64,000 nucleotides of DNA. Origin: Pleodorina starrii. Taxonomy: Eukaryota > Chlorophyta > Chlorophyceae > Chlamydomonadales > Volvocaceae. The position numbers and the translations under genes were made by a program. The DNA is taken from the NCBI GenBank assembly GCA_030267565.1, contig BRXU01000017.1:248001-312000 (forward strand), in the 5' to 3' direction. Shown here piece by piece: positions 12,701 to 24,200 of this stretch (positions are counted from its first letter, which is position 1; every line of letters starts with the position of its first letter). The notes beneath the pieces were generated by a model that saw only the letters and a list, made by a program, of their open reading frames with translations, was not told the origin of the DNA and searched no databases.

Positions 12701-15700
12701 TGAGGGGCGTGTCGGGCCGCTGAGGATGATGCGGATGCTGCTGATGTGGATGTGGATGAGGCGGCTGGCCCGACGCGGCGCCGCCGCCGGAGCCACTGCC
12801 GGGCGCGGACAGCGCGAGCACGGCCGCCGCACCGCTGCCGGCGGGCCTCTTGCCCTCGGGGCCTGTAAGGGACGGCAGCGGAATGGAGCGGAGCGGATCG
12901 CGATTAGAGGTTGTGTGAGTGGTTGATTCGCAAGCAGCGCCCGGGCCTCACCCAAGCTCCGCCCTCACAACGGTATGCTCCAGCCCAGCCGGGCCATGGC
13001 CAGGCGCACCTAAGCACGCACCCACCCACGCACGCACGCACCTTCCGCCGCTCCCTCCGGTGCCGTGTTGGGCCGGTTGAGTGCCCCCGCGTGGAGCAGT
13101 CTGAGGTATTGCTGTGAGGCGGAGCGGGGAGGGGAGGAGAGGGCAGGGGAGGAGATGTAGACAGCGATTGGGAATAACGACGAGAGGTGTGGCCTGTCGC
13201 TGGGTTCCGGGTCCGCTCGCTAACGCCGTCTCCGTCTCCGTTGCGGTAGGTACCCTCTTTCTACCCACCCTCCACCACCCACCACCCACCTGTGTAATGC
13301 TCTCCGCGTCCGTACTCTCCGTCAGGGCGTTCCGCACCCGCGCCGGCCGATTGGACCTGCCGCTGCCACCACCATCACCACCACCACCACCACCACCGCC
13401 GCTGGGCTGCGAATGCTGCGGTGGCGGCTGCGGCTGCTGCGGTGGCTGCGGCTTGTGCCGCTGCTGCGTTGACCGCTCCTGCTTCGACCGCTGCTGCTCC
13501 TCCCGCCGCTCCCGCTCCTGCCGCTGGTCCTGGTGTTCACCCGGCTGGTGGCGCGGGCTGGCCGGGTCCGGAGACGGCGCCTGCGGGGCTGCCTTGCCGC
13601 CGGCTGCTGCCGGCCCCGTCCCTTCCTCCGTGCTGCCGTGAGAGGGCGGCTCCAACTGCCGCTTGCTGTGGCTGCTGTTGCTGTTGTTGTGCCGATCCGC
13701 GTCTTGCTGCTCCTGGTAGTGGCGGTGACGGTGCTGCGGCTGCTGCGGCGGCGGCGGCGGAGCCGGGGAGGGCTTGTTGGCGGTTCCGGAGCCGATGGGA
13801 GGCAACAGCGGCTGCTGGTGCGGCTGGGATGGCCGGGTGGAGAGGCCACCAGCTTCGCCGCCGCCGCCGCCGGCGGCGCTGCTGGCGCGCCGCTGCTTCT
13901 GCTTCTGCTTCTGCTGTCGGGGCCCGGTCACCTCCGGAGGCTGCGGCTCGTCGGAGGCTGCCGGCGGTGGGGATGGGGCGGACGACGGTGGCCGCGGCTG
14001 GTGCTGCTGCTGTTGCTGCTGCTGCGGCGGCGGCGGTGGCGACTGCTTCCCCGGTGTGCTTCCACCAGAGCTGACACGCTCGCTGCGCCTCTCCTCCTCC
14101 TTCTCCTGTACCCTCTTGGCTCCCTCTTCCACCTTCTCCCTCCGATCCTCCTCCGCCGCCGCCGCCTCCCGGTCTTCCTCCCAACTGGCCTCCGCCTCCA
14201 CCCCAGAGTCGCTGTAAGCGTCGTCAGCGTCAGCGCCGTCATCGGCGGCGCCGCCGCTGCTGGCGGCGTCGACGTCAGCGTTGGCGATGCGAGCTGCCGT
14301 ACTGCTGACCGACGACGCGGCGCGCGTCGCCGTCGCCGTTACCGTCGCCGCCGGCTGGGCGGCCGCCGTCGAGGAGGAGCGGCTGGCGGAGGCGCGACGG
14401 CTGATGCCCTCATCGCCGCTGGCCGCGCCGCCGCCGTCGTTGCCCTCATCGCCAGCAGCGGTGCCGTCAGCAACGCCGCCGTCGTCGCCGACGGCGCCGC
14501 GGCTGCTGTCCGTGACCTCTGCCGCCGTATCTCCGCCGTACCCGCCATCGTAGTCTGCAGCGGCGCCGCCGGAGACGGGCCTATCCGACGTGGTCCGCGA
14601 CGTCGATCGGCTGGCCTGCTCCGGCCCTCCGTCCTCCTCCTTCGCCGCCATTACCTCGTCTTCAGCCGCGGCCTCTCCGGCGGCGGCTGCCTCCCCACCT
14701 GGAGAGAGATCCACGCCGTCGTCCGCCGCCGCCGGGTCGCTGCCGCTGGCGGCCCCGGCCGCGGCGGCGCGGCCCACGACGCCGGGCTCCAGGAACGCCG
14801 CCCCGCCTTCCCCTGCCGCCTCGGGCTGCCCCAAGCTGACTTCAACTCGCCCTAGCTCCTCGCGCTGGTGCGCCGCCACACGCGCGGTGTTGTCCCCTTG
14901 GCTGGCGCCGCCACCGCCGCCCTCGCCCTCGGAACCGCCCTCGCCCTCCTTGGCCGCTCCTGCTTCGGCAGCGGCGCCTTCTTGGCCTTCTGACTCATCA
15001 CCCGTTGCTCCATCATCGCCCGCAGCTGCCGCCGCAGCTACCGGAACCGCGACACCAGCCTCCGTCTCCGTCTCCGCTGCTTTCGCTGCCTCGGCCTCCG
15101 GCCCTTGATCGCCTGACCCCGCTGCAGACCCGCTGGGCCCGAAGGGCTTCGCCCCCCCAGCCTCGTCTCCGGCCGCAGCCTCCAAACCTTCATCGCCGGC
15201 TGCTGCTGCTGCTGCCGCCACCGCCGGCCCCTCCTCCTGCTCCTCCACCTCCCGCCCCGCCTCTTGTCCAACGGCTGCTGGTTCCTCTCCCTCCACGCCT
15301 GCACCATCGGCACCACCGCCAGCCTCCTTTCCAGATGCGGCAGCCCCGTCGTAGTCGGCTCGCCCACCTTCCCCCGCTGCCGCCGCCTCCGGCTCTCCGG
15401 CTCCGGGGAGCTGGCCCAGCAACTCCTGCTCCTGCTCCTGCCCCGGCGCCGCCTGTGGGGTAACGGTAGCTTCCGATGGCGCCCTGGAGACCGCAGCCCC
15501 ACCCGCCCCGGGGGCCGCAGCTGCACCCTCTTCAGCCACCCGTGCCTCCGCCTCAACGCCGACGCCAACCTCCAGATCCTGACCTTGCTCCACCTGCTGC
15601 TGCTGCTGCTGTGACGGCGGCGACGGCGGCAGCTCCTCCACCGCCGCCGCCGCCACCGAATCCTCCTCGCCCCGCGCTTCAGCGGCAGCCGCAGCCTCAG

Positions 15701-16883
15701 CCTCTCGGCCCACGCCCGCCCCGGGCTCCCCACCGCCGTCGTCAACGGCGGCCACCTGCTGCCCCTCCGCTGCCGCCAACCCCGCTGTGCCGCTCTCCTC
15801 TGCGCTCTCCTCCGGGAGGCCCTGGCTGGGCGGCTCCAGCTGCTGCTGTTGCTGCTGCTGCTGACCCGCCGCCTCATCCCCTGCAACGTCGCCGCCCGCA
15901 GCTGCCCGGTCCCCTTCCGCCGCCTCCGCCTCACCGTCCGCCTCCGCCCTCGCCGGACCGGCCTGCGCGCGCTCGCCCTCTGGCGGCCCCGCCGTCTCCT
16001 GCTGCTGCTCCGAATCCGCCACCATCGCCACCGTCACCCCGGCCTCTGGCTGCCGCTCAACATCCTCTAGCTGCTGCTGCTGCTGCTGCTGCTGCGACGG
16101 CGATATCGGCTCTGGTTGCGGTTTCGCCTCCGCCTCCGACTCCGGCTGCTGCGGCTGCGGCTGAAGCTCCACCTCCATCTCCCGCTGTGGCCCCGGCCGC
16201 AACGGCGACACCGGCTCCGGCTCCTCTCCAGGCTCCGGTGGCGCGAAGGTCGGCTCCGGAACCGGTTCCTCCTGCCTCACCGCCGAGTCCGCCGTCTGGA
16301 CCGCCGGGGGAGCTGCTGCTGCCGCTGCTGCTGCTGCTGCTGGTGACGATGATGTTACTCCGGCAGGCGAGGTGTCATCTTCATCCTGGCCCGGCTCCGT
16401 GGATCCCGGTTCCGGGCCGGGCGCAGGAGCTGCGGGAAGCTGCCGGACCGCGCGGCTCTCCCCCTCCTCCTCGGGTTCATCGCCGGGCTCCGGCAGCCCG
16501 AAGCCGGCGGCGGCACTGAAGCCGTCGAAGGGGTCATTGCCGACGCCATCGCCGGCAGGAGCTGGCGCGGCTTGCGGCGTGGCCGGGCTGGCAGAAGGGC
16601 TGCGGGCTGGGGAGATGGAGAAGTTCGCAGTGGCTTCGACGATGGTATCGGTGGTGGGGGTGGGGGTGATGTCGGGGCTGAGGCCGGCAGAGCCCTGCGG
16701 TGCCTGTGCATCGGGGTCTGCGGGAGACTCCTGCGGAGCCTGTTGTTCGGAGGCGACAAGATCCGAGCCTTCGTCAAGGCCCTTTGGGGCAGGCCCGTCG
16801 ACTTGGGACGGGTCCAATGACAGGCCATCACGGTCTGTGGACGGCGGCCTGCCATCTTGATCGATGGCCGTCAATTCGGCCAT
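9789..16883 (-). CDS. Giant STPGR (SHIPPO/ODF3-like) repeat protein with acidic low-complexity N-terminus
   Basis: Seven minus-strand exons with consistent phases: 16883-13290, 13111-13042, 12862-12604, 12420-12126, 11747-11551, 10692-10233, 9989-9789 (TGA). Predicted length is 1,691 residues. Exon 1 alone gives 1,198 residues rich in A, E, G, Q, P and S, with several poly-Q runs, strongly acidic in its first two thirds and K/R/Q-rich towards its end. The C-terminal ~300 residues carry six STPGR-type motifs: SPGPGAYSP (about 1397), SPGPVYLP (1450), NPGPGAYEP (1496), SPGPARYSP (1558), SPGPIYKP (1594), SPGPVYLP (1653). Proteins of this family (SHIPPO1/ODF3, now CIMAPs) bind microtubules in sperm tails and axonemes, so a flagellar or microtubule role is inferred. 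Known members are 200-600 residues and lack such an N-terminus. Two adjacent genes remain possible, but the phases join cleanly. The final codon context CAGTGAGG could also be a donor, so the C-terminus is less certain. Confidence 0.8.
10125..10183 (-). repeat. Dispersed intronic element, copy in last STPGR-gene intron
   Basis: Read on the sense (minus) strand: GTAAAGGGGAAAGGTACCGC, then an AGG..GACGGCGAGGGCGC middle and a CGTTAGCGAGCGGACCC end. The right end is nearly identical to the copy at 13199-13264 and the left end keeps the purine-rich GTAAA..GGTACCGC layout. It sits well inside the intron 9990-10232. Confidence 0.65.
10721..11334 (+). repeat. GGGGAGA heptamer array (~88 copies) in an STPGR-gene intron
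   Basis: A nearly perfect run of GGGGAGA covers about 614 bases, all inside the intron 10693-11550. In the sense of the host gene it reads CTCTCCC. The homopurine strand could form G-quadruplex or triplex structures (inference). A 7-bp unit gives stop-free frames in every phase, which explains the long Gly-Glu-Arg frames here. Confidence 0.95.
12497..12544 (+). repeat. TGG/TGA trinucleotide run in an STPGR-gene intron
   Basis: GGTGGTGATGGTGGTGGTGA-type repeats within the intron 12421-12603. On the sense strand they read CACCACCAT and lie upstream of the CCCTCCAG acceptor. Confidence 0.8.
13199..13264 (-). repeat. Dispersed intronic element, copy in STPGR-gene intron 1
   Basis: Sense strand: GTAGAAAGAGGGTACCTACC, then GCAACGGAGACGGAGACGGC, then GTTAGCGAGCGGACCCGGAA and CCCAGCGA. 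It aligns almost end to end with the copy in the PPR gene at 22904-22968, which starts GTAAAAAGAAGAGACTGCAG and ends GGACCCTGAACCCAGCAA. Both copies lie downstream of a GTGGGT-rich intron start. Confidence 0.75.
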
Positions 16884-18001
16884 GATATGAAGGAGATAAT
16901 GTTATTGTGCTCAAATTGATGCCAGCTGGGGCGAAGGTCGCCGGCCGGGTAAGCACACGCGCATGTCGCCGTAAAACTGGTGCGGACTCTGAAGCCCGGA
17001 AATCGACTTTGGCAAGAGTCAGTTAAGCTCTTGAAAAATGATTCAAGGGATTGAGTCCTCGATGGACTCCCGATTTACCCCAAGCTAGAGGCCTTCGAAG
17101 TAGATGCCAAGGTAGGCACAAACAACCCACAGAAAAGGGCTCAGATTATCCCCGGATGGGTATGCCCCAAAATATTATGCCCAACAGAGCGCTATCCTCT
17201 GAGGTGCAGTCAGAAGGAGTTTGCAGCCAGAAGTATATCCTCTGTACACAACACTTCTACAGAATAAGCCTATCTAAGATGCATAGTGTTTAGTGGTATA
17301 GATAGTAATCGATAATGTGGCTAGTCGCTAGTGAGGCATCTCAAATGAACGGACGCGTACGACACTAGCCAGGAACAAAGGGGTGATTCTGGGGCTTCCT
17401 TGCACTTCGAAGCATTCGTTGATTATATTCATGTGGGAGTAACGTGCGTTGAATACCTCCGCTGCACAAAGCTTGGGATGACCACACCGAACGTCCTTTC
17501 CGTTCCAACTGCCTGCTGAAAGCCCTTCACCATTATTACAGCTTTCCCCGCCTGCACCGTGCCTCCTGCCATGCATCTTTGTTGTAGTGTGAAATAGCTA
17601 GCAGTCCACAACGCTCCCCGCCTTCCAACCAGAGACCCGGCGTTCAAGAGTGTTGCGTAAGCACCGCGTCGGCCTCTGGTCGTTGCAGCAGCGACCAAGG
17701 CTTCCCGCGAGCCCCAGCTCATCCTGATATTGCCTTTATCCTTCTCTATTACGCTTTCCAATAGGCCGCTGCTCCATCCATCCAAGAGCGCCTTTCGCGC
17801 GCGCCTCGCGCAAGCAACACCCTCCATCTCGCGCGCGGACAACAACACCACATCCCTTCCGCGCGTCTCGGTTGGGCATCCAGTCTCCTCAGGCTGCCGT
17901 GACGCCAAACTCCTCGTGACGCCAACCACTGTACTCCTGTGTGCTCCTGCTTGACCGACAGCTGAGCGAAGGAAGGGGTTGACTCCATCCACCAGGAAGC
18001 C
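16884..18001. promoter_or_regulatory. Divergent promoter region between STPGR gene and ETFB
   Basis: About 1.1 kb separates the start codons of two divergently transcribed genes, so both promoters must lie here. The segment 16,960-17,600 is clearly less GC-rich than flanking DNA. No TATA box or operator is convincing. ETFB has the translation context GGAAGCCATGAAG. No additional reading frame is supported. Confidence 0.55.
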
Positions 18002-20535
18002 ATGAAGGTGTTGGTGGCCATCAAGCGCGTTATCGACTATGCGGTGCCGGTGCGGGTCAAGCCCGACAAGGTAGGGTGGGTGGGTGGGTTCGTTGGGGTG
18101 GTCTCGGCGTGTCCATGCGCGGGGGTGGGTGGGTGAAAAGTGGAGGAGGAAACGGGATAGGACGGAACAGATGGCGACATTTTGTTGGAGGAGAGGAGGC
18201 TCCAGGGGCTGGGAGACAGCCCTGCTGCTGCTACTGCTGCTGCTGCTCCCAATCTTGCCGCTGCCCCTGCTGCCCCGGACTCTGCCGCTGCCCCTGCTGC
18301 TCCGAACTCCACCAATGGACCGGAATGCTGCAGAGCGGTGTCGAGGCGCTCATTCCCAAACTGAGTATGAACCCCTTCTGCGAGATTGCCCTCGAGGTGT
18401 GAGCGGAGGGGAGGGGAGGGGGACCAGCGGGGCGGGACGGGGCGGGGCCTGTGGGGTGGGGCGGGGTTGGGCTGCGGGTGCGGGCAGGGGTGGGTGCCTG
18501 CGGAGGGCTGCAGCGCTTGGTGGATGGCCCCGGGGCCCCTGTCCCGGGGCTGTCTTTCGAGTCGGGGACTCACGTTCCGTTCCCGTCCTTTCCGCTCCTG
18601 TCCGGTCCAAATATCGACGAGACGCTGTCCCACTCGCGAAGTCGCCAACGGGGCCACGGGCGGCGCAGCAGCGGCACGGCAGCAACGTTTGCGCAGCCTC
18701 CTCCACCTGCCGCCAACTCCACCAAGTCCATCACCCCCGACCCCCCGTTTCAGAGGAACCTCCCAAGTATCCATTCCCAACTTCAACCCCAACCCCAATC
18801 CCACACCACGCCCTGCAGGAGGCTGTGCGGCTCAAGGAGAAGGGGGTGGCTGCGGAGGTGGTGGCGGTGTCCCTGGGCCCCCAGCACTTCCAAGTGGGGT
18901 TAGGGTTGGGGTTGGGGTTGGGGCTGGGGCTGGGGCTGGGGCTGGGGCTGGGGCTGGGGCTGGGGTTGGGGTTGGGGCTGGGGCTGGGGCTGGGGTTGGG
19001 GCTGGGGCTGGGGCTGGGGCTGGAGATGGAGATGGGATGATAGGGTCGAAACCGCAACGAAGGATTGGAGGCGATGCTGCCACCCACCGTTACCTTGTGT
19101 CCATCCCGCTGCTGCTGCGACTGCCTGCATACCCCCTTCAGCGCCGGACGGGGTGTTTGCAGGCGTTACCCCCACCCCCACCCGCTCCGCCCCTCCCTCC
19201 GTCACTTCCTCCCTAGTCCCTCCCCTCCCCTCCCCTCGGTGCAGCCAGCCAGTACCCACGACGCACCGCACCCTTGACCCTCCCCTCCCGGCGTTACTTG
19301 ACTGCTATCCTTCTTTTATAACCCCCTTTCCGATGCTCCGATGCTCCCTCCCCAGGAGACCCTCCGCACCGCGCTAGCCATGGGCGCCGATCGGGCCATT
19401 CACGTGGCGGCCGGCTCGGGTTCGGTTTCGGAGCCACCCCAGCCGCTGGGTGTGGCGCGGGTGCTTGCTGCGCTGGCTGCCCGGGAGGGTGCGGGTCTGG
19501 TTCTGCTGGGGAAGCAGGCCATCGACGATGACTGCAATCAGACGGTGAGGGTGAAGAGATCGAGTGTAGGGGAGGGACAAGGGGTGGAACAGGGGGTAGG
19601 AGGCAAGGAGGACGAACCGCAGTGGAAGTAGCAGCCGTCCGGGGGGGGGCAGCGTTCGGGGAGCACCCCTCCACCCCTCCACCCCTCGCGCCCCTCCAGC
19701 CCCGCCCCCGCCCTTCATCCCCACACCCCACACCCCAGGGGCAGATGCTGGCGGGGCTGCTGGGCTGGCCCCAGGCGACGTTTGCGTCCAAGTTGGAGGC
19801 GGCCAAGGGTGACCTACGGGTCAGGGTGACGCGCGAGGTGGACGGCGGCCTCGAGGTGGGGACTTGCGCTGTTTTTTCTGGTTAAAACCCTAAAACCCTA
19901 AACCCTAAAGCCCCTCCCCGTAAGTTTTGCTGCGGTTTCTTCTTCTTCTTCTTCTTCTTCTTCATCACCACCCCAATCCCTTCGTTGACCCCTGCCCCCA
20001 GGTGCTGTCCCTGCCGCTACCCGCCGTCATCACCGCGGACCTGCGACTGAACACGCCCAGGTACGGCATGTACGGCAACAGGGACGCACGGCACAGGGGC
20101 GTTATCCACTAGGGGCGTCAACCACCACCACGACGTCCTCCCCCTATGTACCGGTATCGCCCATCTTGCGGCACATCCAACCCCTGCTGGGGCGCCTATC
20201 CGGTTCCTCCTTTCACGCACCCACCTACCTACCTTGCCTACCTAACCAACCGACAGCAAATTACAACGATTTTGGAGATCCGTTCTTTGTTGTGAAGTAA
20301 GGTACAACCTACCTGCCTGCCTACCAGGTTTGTAACGCTGCCCTCCATGATGCGCGCCAAGAAGCGCCCCATCGAGTCCGCCTCCCTGGAGCAATTTGGG
20401 CTGGCGGCGGCTGACGTGGCACCGCAGCTGACCACACTGAGCGTGGAGGAGCCGCCGGGCCGGCAGGCGGGAACCCGGGTGGGCAGCGCGGTGGAGCTGG
20501 TGCGGCGGCTGCGGGAGGAGGCGAGGGTGCTGTGA
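18002..20535 (+). CDS. ETFB: Electron transfer flavoprotein subunit beta
   Basis: Seven exons with matching phases: 18002-18070, 18334-18396, 18819-18893, 19356-19544, 19739-19855, 20002-20060, 20328-20535 (TGA). They give 259 residues, the normal family size. The start [20 protein letters not shown] is typical. Other conserved blocks are [57 protein letters not shown] and FASKLE. The ETF-beta signature region is completed across the exon 5/6 junction ([20 protein letters not shown]). ETFB pairs with ETFA, binds AMP, and passes electrons from mitochondrial acyl-CoA, branched-chain and related dehydrogenases to ETF:quinone oxidoreductase (family knowledge). The N-terminus has no long presequence, as is common for ETFB. 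The segment normally read TGVVTQNVKM is replaced by [10 protein letters not shown], so the exon 2 border deserves a transcript check. Intron 3 carries a TGGGGY hexamer array and intron 5 telomere-like repeats. Confidence 0.96.
18895..19020 (+). repeat. TGGGGC/TGGGGT hexamer array in ETFB intron 3
   Basis: The array begins two bases into the intron with TGGGGTTAGGGTTGGGG and continues as about 20 units of TGGGGY. It is G-rich on the transcribed sense strand, so the pre-mRNA could form G-quadruplexes next to the 5' splice site (inference). Confidence 0.9.
19882..19910 (+). repeat. Telomere-like CCCTAAAA repeats in ETFB intron 5
   Basis: TTAAAACCCTAAAACCCTAA plus ACCCTAAA, that is two CCCTAAAA and one CCCTAAA unit. 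It matches the complement of the Chlamydomonas-type telomere repeat TTTTAGGG. Confidence 0.75.
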
Positions 20536-21240
20536 AAGGAAGCGTGTGTGTGTATGTGTGGAGGAGAGGGGCGGAGGTAGAATGGGAAGAGAGGGCAGCG
20601 GGTGCGTGGGTGAGAGTGGGCATGCGTGGTGGTGGGTGCATCGGTTCCTTCTGACGCCAATCTGTCGGCTCGAACCGCTGACCCGTGGGGCCGCGGACTA
20701 TGGCCGAGCTGCGAACGTGATATGGGAATCAAGCTCATTCCTGCGTGTAATGCTCCGGAAGAAATGGACAAATTACCGTTTGAAGCATTCGCCGGCGGCT
20801 ACCTGTTTGGTGGCGGTTTGGTGGCGGTTGGGCTGGACGTGCACACCTTCGAAATTGCAGGATAACATACATAATCTATGGTTATAAAATTGTGTTGGTT
20901 AAGACAGTGCAATGTTGTTGGTGGCGCCTGGAATTGCGATGTTTGGAGACGATTGGACTTCTCAACCACAGCCTGGAATAAATATCGTACGTGGCTTAGG
21001 GTTGCCATTTTCGACTGCAGCCGCATCCATGTAGCCATATACGCTTTGCATGCTCACCATGTCAATTTGGGCTGTCCTGTATTATTCCTGAACCACTACC
21101 GTGAGGCAATTCTTGCGGCGGCGGAAGTCTCGCTTGGAAATTGCTGACCAGTAAATTGGTGTTGTGCCATTAAGCATCCCTTATGTTTGTCATAGCCCAA
21201 GGCTTCAATTGGCTGAATTAGAAGGTCGGACGAGGACGCA
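20536..21240. other. Intergenic region between ETFB and PPR gene
   Basis: The region contains the ETFB 3' UTR and the upstream region of the PPR gene. From about 20,830 to 21,200 it is notably AT-richer than the surroundings (AATTGCAGGATAACATACAT and similar). No gene is supported. Confidence 0.55.
20746..20750 (+). terminator. Candidate TGTAA poly(A) signal of ETFB
   Basis: TGTAA, the usual poly(A) signal of Chlamydomonas-type algae, lies about 210 bases after the ETFB stop. Confidence 0.5.
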
Positions 21241-24200
21241 ATGTTGCAGTCGCCCAACCTCGACGCGTCCGGAGTGCGGAGGCCTCTCCAGCCAAATCAA
21301 CGATTGGGCTCAAGCTTGCCTCGTCGCTCGCTGCGCGTGGGAAGGGCGTCCACGGCGGCCTCGGTCGCAGCCCCTGAGCGGAATTCACTGGTTGCAGCTG
21401 CTGAGCCGCAGCTCGTGGTGCTTACCGAGCAGCAGCGAAATGAAATCGCGCAATTGACGTCCATGCTCTCTGTATCTTCGGACGCGCGGCAGCAGCAGGT
21501 GGACGTGCCCTCCTCGCCTCCCAGCACGTCGGGCCGCAACAAGGCCATGGCAGCAGTGGACGACCAGGACCGTGCCTTCCTGCCCGGCTCCAGGCGCCGA
21601 TTACGCAACCCTGTTTCACGGCGCAACCTTAGCACTGCCAGCTTTTACGGCGAGTACTGCGACCTGAAGGCCACGCAGCGCATGGTATCGACCATCTGGG
21701 AGCGGCTCATGTCTGGCGGGTCGCCGGAGCCTGAGCCTTCAGGCGGTTCGGGGACCGACCCAACCATTACAGCATTTGCCGAACCTCCCGAGCCGCACCG
21801 CCTGCAACAGCAGCAGCAGCAACAGCCGCAACGCCGCCGGCGGAACTCCGCCGTTGCCGACGCCCTGACGCCCGGCTCGCCCGCCGGTCCCGCGGCCTCA
21901 ACCCATTCGGGTTCCGGAGCCACATCCCGCGCCGACACCACGTCTCCCACCGCCTCTAGCCCAGCAACGCCGACGCTGGCGGATGGCTGGAGCGTCTCCC
22001 CCGCCGCCGCCGCCGCCGCGCCCCACAAGCGCGTCGTGCTGTACCTCGGACCGCAGTTTGAGTTGCAGTTGCCGCCGCCGCCCGTGCTCGGCACCGCCGC
22101 CGCAGGCGACGGCACTGGCGGCGGCGCCGGCGGCAGCACCGATCTGGGCCCCCCCTTTAGCTCCAGGGAGGGGGATCAGCTGCTGGCAGCAGCGTTGGCG
22201 GGGGGCGCCCTGGTGGACTCCCCCGCCGCCGCCGACGCTCCGAAACCGCTGCGGCGCGTGCGAGGCTGCGTGTTGTCGACGCCGGAGGTCGTGCGGGAGG
22301 TGAGCTTTGGCGGCGACGGAGGGGTGGCGGCGGAGGAGGAGGACGCGGCGGCGGGCCGGCGGCGGCGGCGCGGACGGTCGAAGGGCGGCCGTCGGTCGGC
22401 GGAGGCGATAGGGAGCACAGCGGCAGCAGCGGGGGCGGAGGCGGGGACGGAGGCGCCTGGGGAGGGAGGTGGAGCCGCCAAGGCGCGGTGGCGGGGGCGG
22501 CAGGGCACTCTGCAGCAGGCGGCGACGGTGGCGGGGGCGGTGGCGGCAGGTGGCGAGGCGCAGGCCGTCCCACGGATCGGCGCAGCTAGCGGTCGGTACG
22601 GCGGCACCTCTGCCGCTGCAGCCACCGTCACCGCCACAGCAGGCAACAGCAGCAGCGGCAGCAGGGACGGCGGCAGCGGCAGCATTTCTCAGTCGCCGCA
22701 TTCGGGCCTGTCCCCCTCCTCTCCCTCCTCGGATGCGCCCGGGGTGGCTGCTCTCCCCGCCGGTCTGCATCGCTCCACTCAGCCCCGTCAGTTGGTACGG
22801 CAGAGGGATCTGTTGGAGGCTCTGGTGGGGAGGGCGAGTGACGCGGTGGTGACGGAGCGGATACAACAGGTGGGTGGGTGCGGGTGGGTGGGTGGGTGGG
22901 TGGGTAAAAAGAAGAGACTGCAGCGGAGACGGAGACGGCGTTAGCAGACGGACCCTGAACCCAGCAATACTTATCGAACATACCTGTAACCTTACCAAGC
23001 TGGGAGTGGGTGGGTAGGGCCGTCACAGCAACAACCACCACCACCAGCACCACCGCCACCACCAGCAAGCGGAAGCCCGGGGAGCAGATCTCTCGGGCCT
23101 TATCCGAGTGTCCTGCTCCCCGGGCCTTATCTGCCCTGCTCCTCCCTCCCAGTGCTCCCTCCCCATCGCCCGCCCGCCCCTCCCCATCGCCCGCCCGCCC
23201 CTCCTCGCTGGTTCCTGGTCGCAGTTGGCGTGTGTCAACCGCACGGGGGTCACCGCCGTCAACTTTGTGCTGCAGGTGCGGTGCAGGGTGCGGATGGGGT
23301 GCGAGCTGGGGTGCGGGATGGGGTGATGCGGTGCGGGGTACCGGTGGGGGTGCCGGTGGGGGTGGGAGTGGGGGTGGGCGCGGCCGAAGCTGTGCCCGAG
23401 AGTCCATCCCGGCGGGGCGGGGCAGGGGCAGGGGTGGGGGAGGGTTGCTGCTCGCCTGACCTCACCCGCATCTCGCCCTCGTCCCACACCCTGGGCCCTG
23501 AGCCCCGGACCCTGGCTGTCCACGGTCCACCTCCCCACTCATCGCCCCCGTACAGCCCCACACACATGTACACACCCCACACACAATCCAAGTACCCCGC
23601 CTCTTCCTTCCCCCGCCCTTCCCCGCAACCCACCTCACCCGCCAACCCTCCCCCTTTCTGTCTTCCCCTCCCTCCCTCCCCCTCTCTCCCTCCCTCCCCG
23701 TCCCTCCCCCGCCCTCTCTCACCCCCCCTCCAGGCGCTAGGCGACATGGGTCACGTGCACGCCCTCAGTCGTCTGCTGACCCTTCAGGTGGCTCTGGACC
23801 GCTACAACGAACACACGTACGCCACCGCCTTCAAGGCACTGTACAAGGCGGGCAGGCTGGGCATGGTGCTGGGAGCGTTCCAGGAGGCGTGCAGGTGGGT
23901 GGGGGGCGGTGGATGGATGGAGACGAGGCGGCGAGGCGGCGGGGGTGGAGCCGCAGGGGGAGGGGGGGGGGTTTGATGGGGGGAGGGTGATGGCTGGCGT
24001 GTAGACTCATGTGCTTAGGCCGGGTTGGGACTTGGGTGTCCCACCCTCTTAACCCGCCCTCCCACCCTCAGCCCCGGATGGGTCGCATCCCACCTCACCG
24101 CCTCACCGCCTCCTCTCCCCTCTCCTCTCTCCTCTCCTCACCACCACTCCCCACCTCACCGCCTCCTCTCCTCTACCTTCTCCCCTCCCCTCCACTCCAC

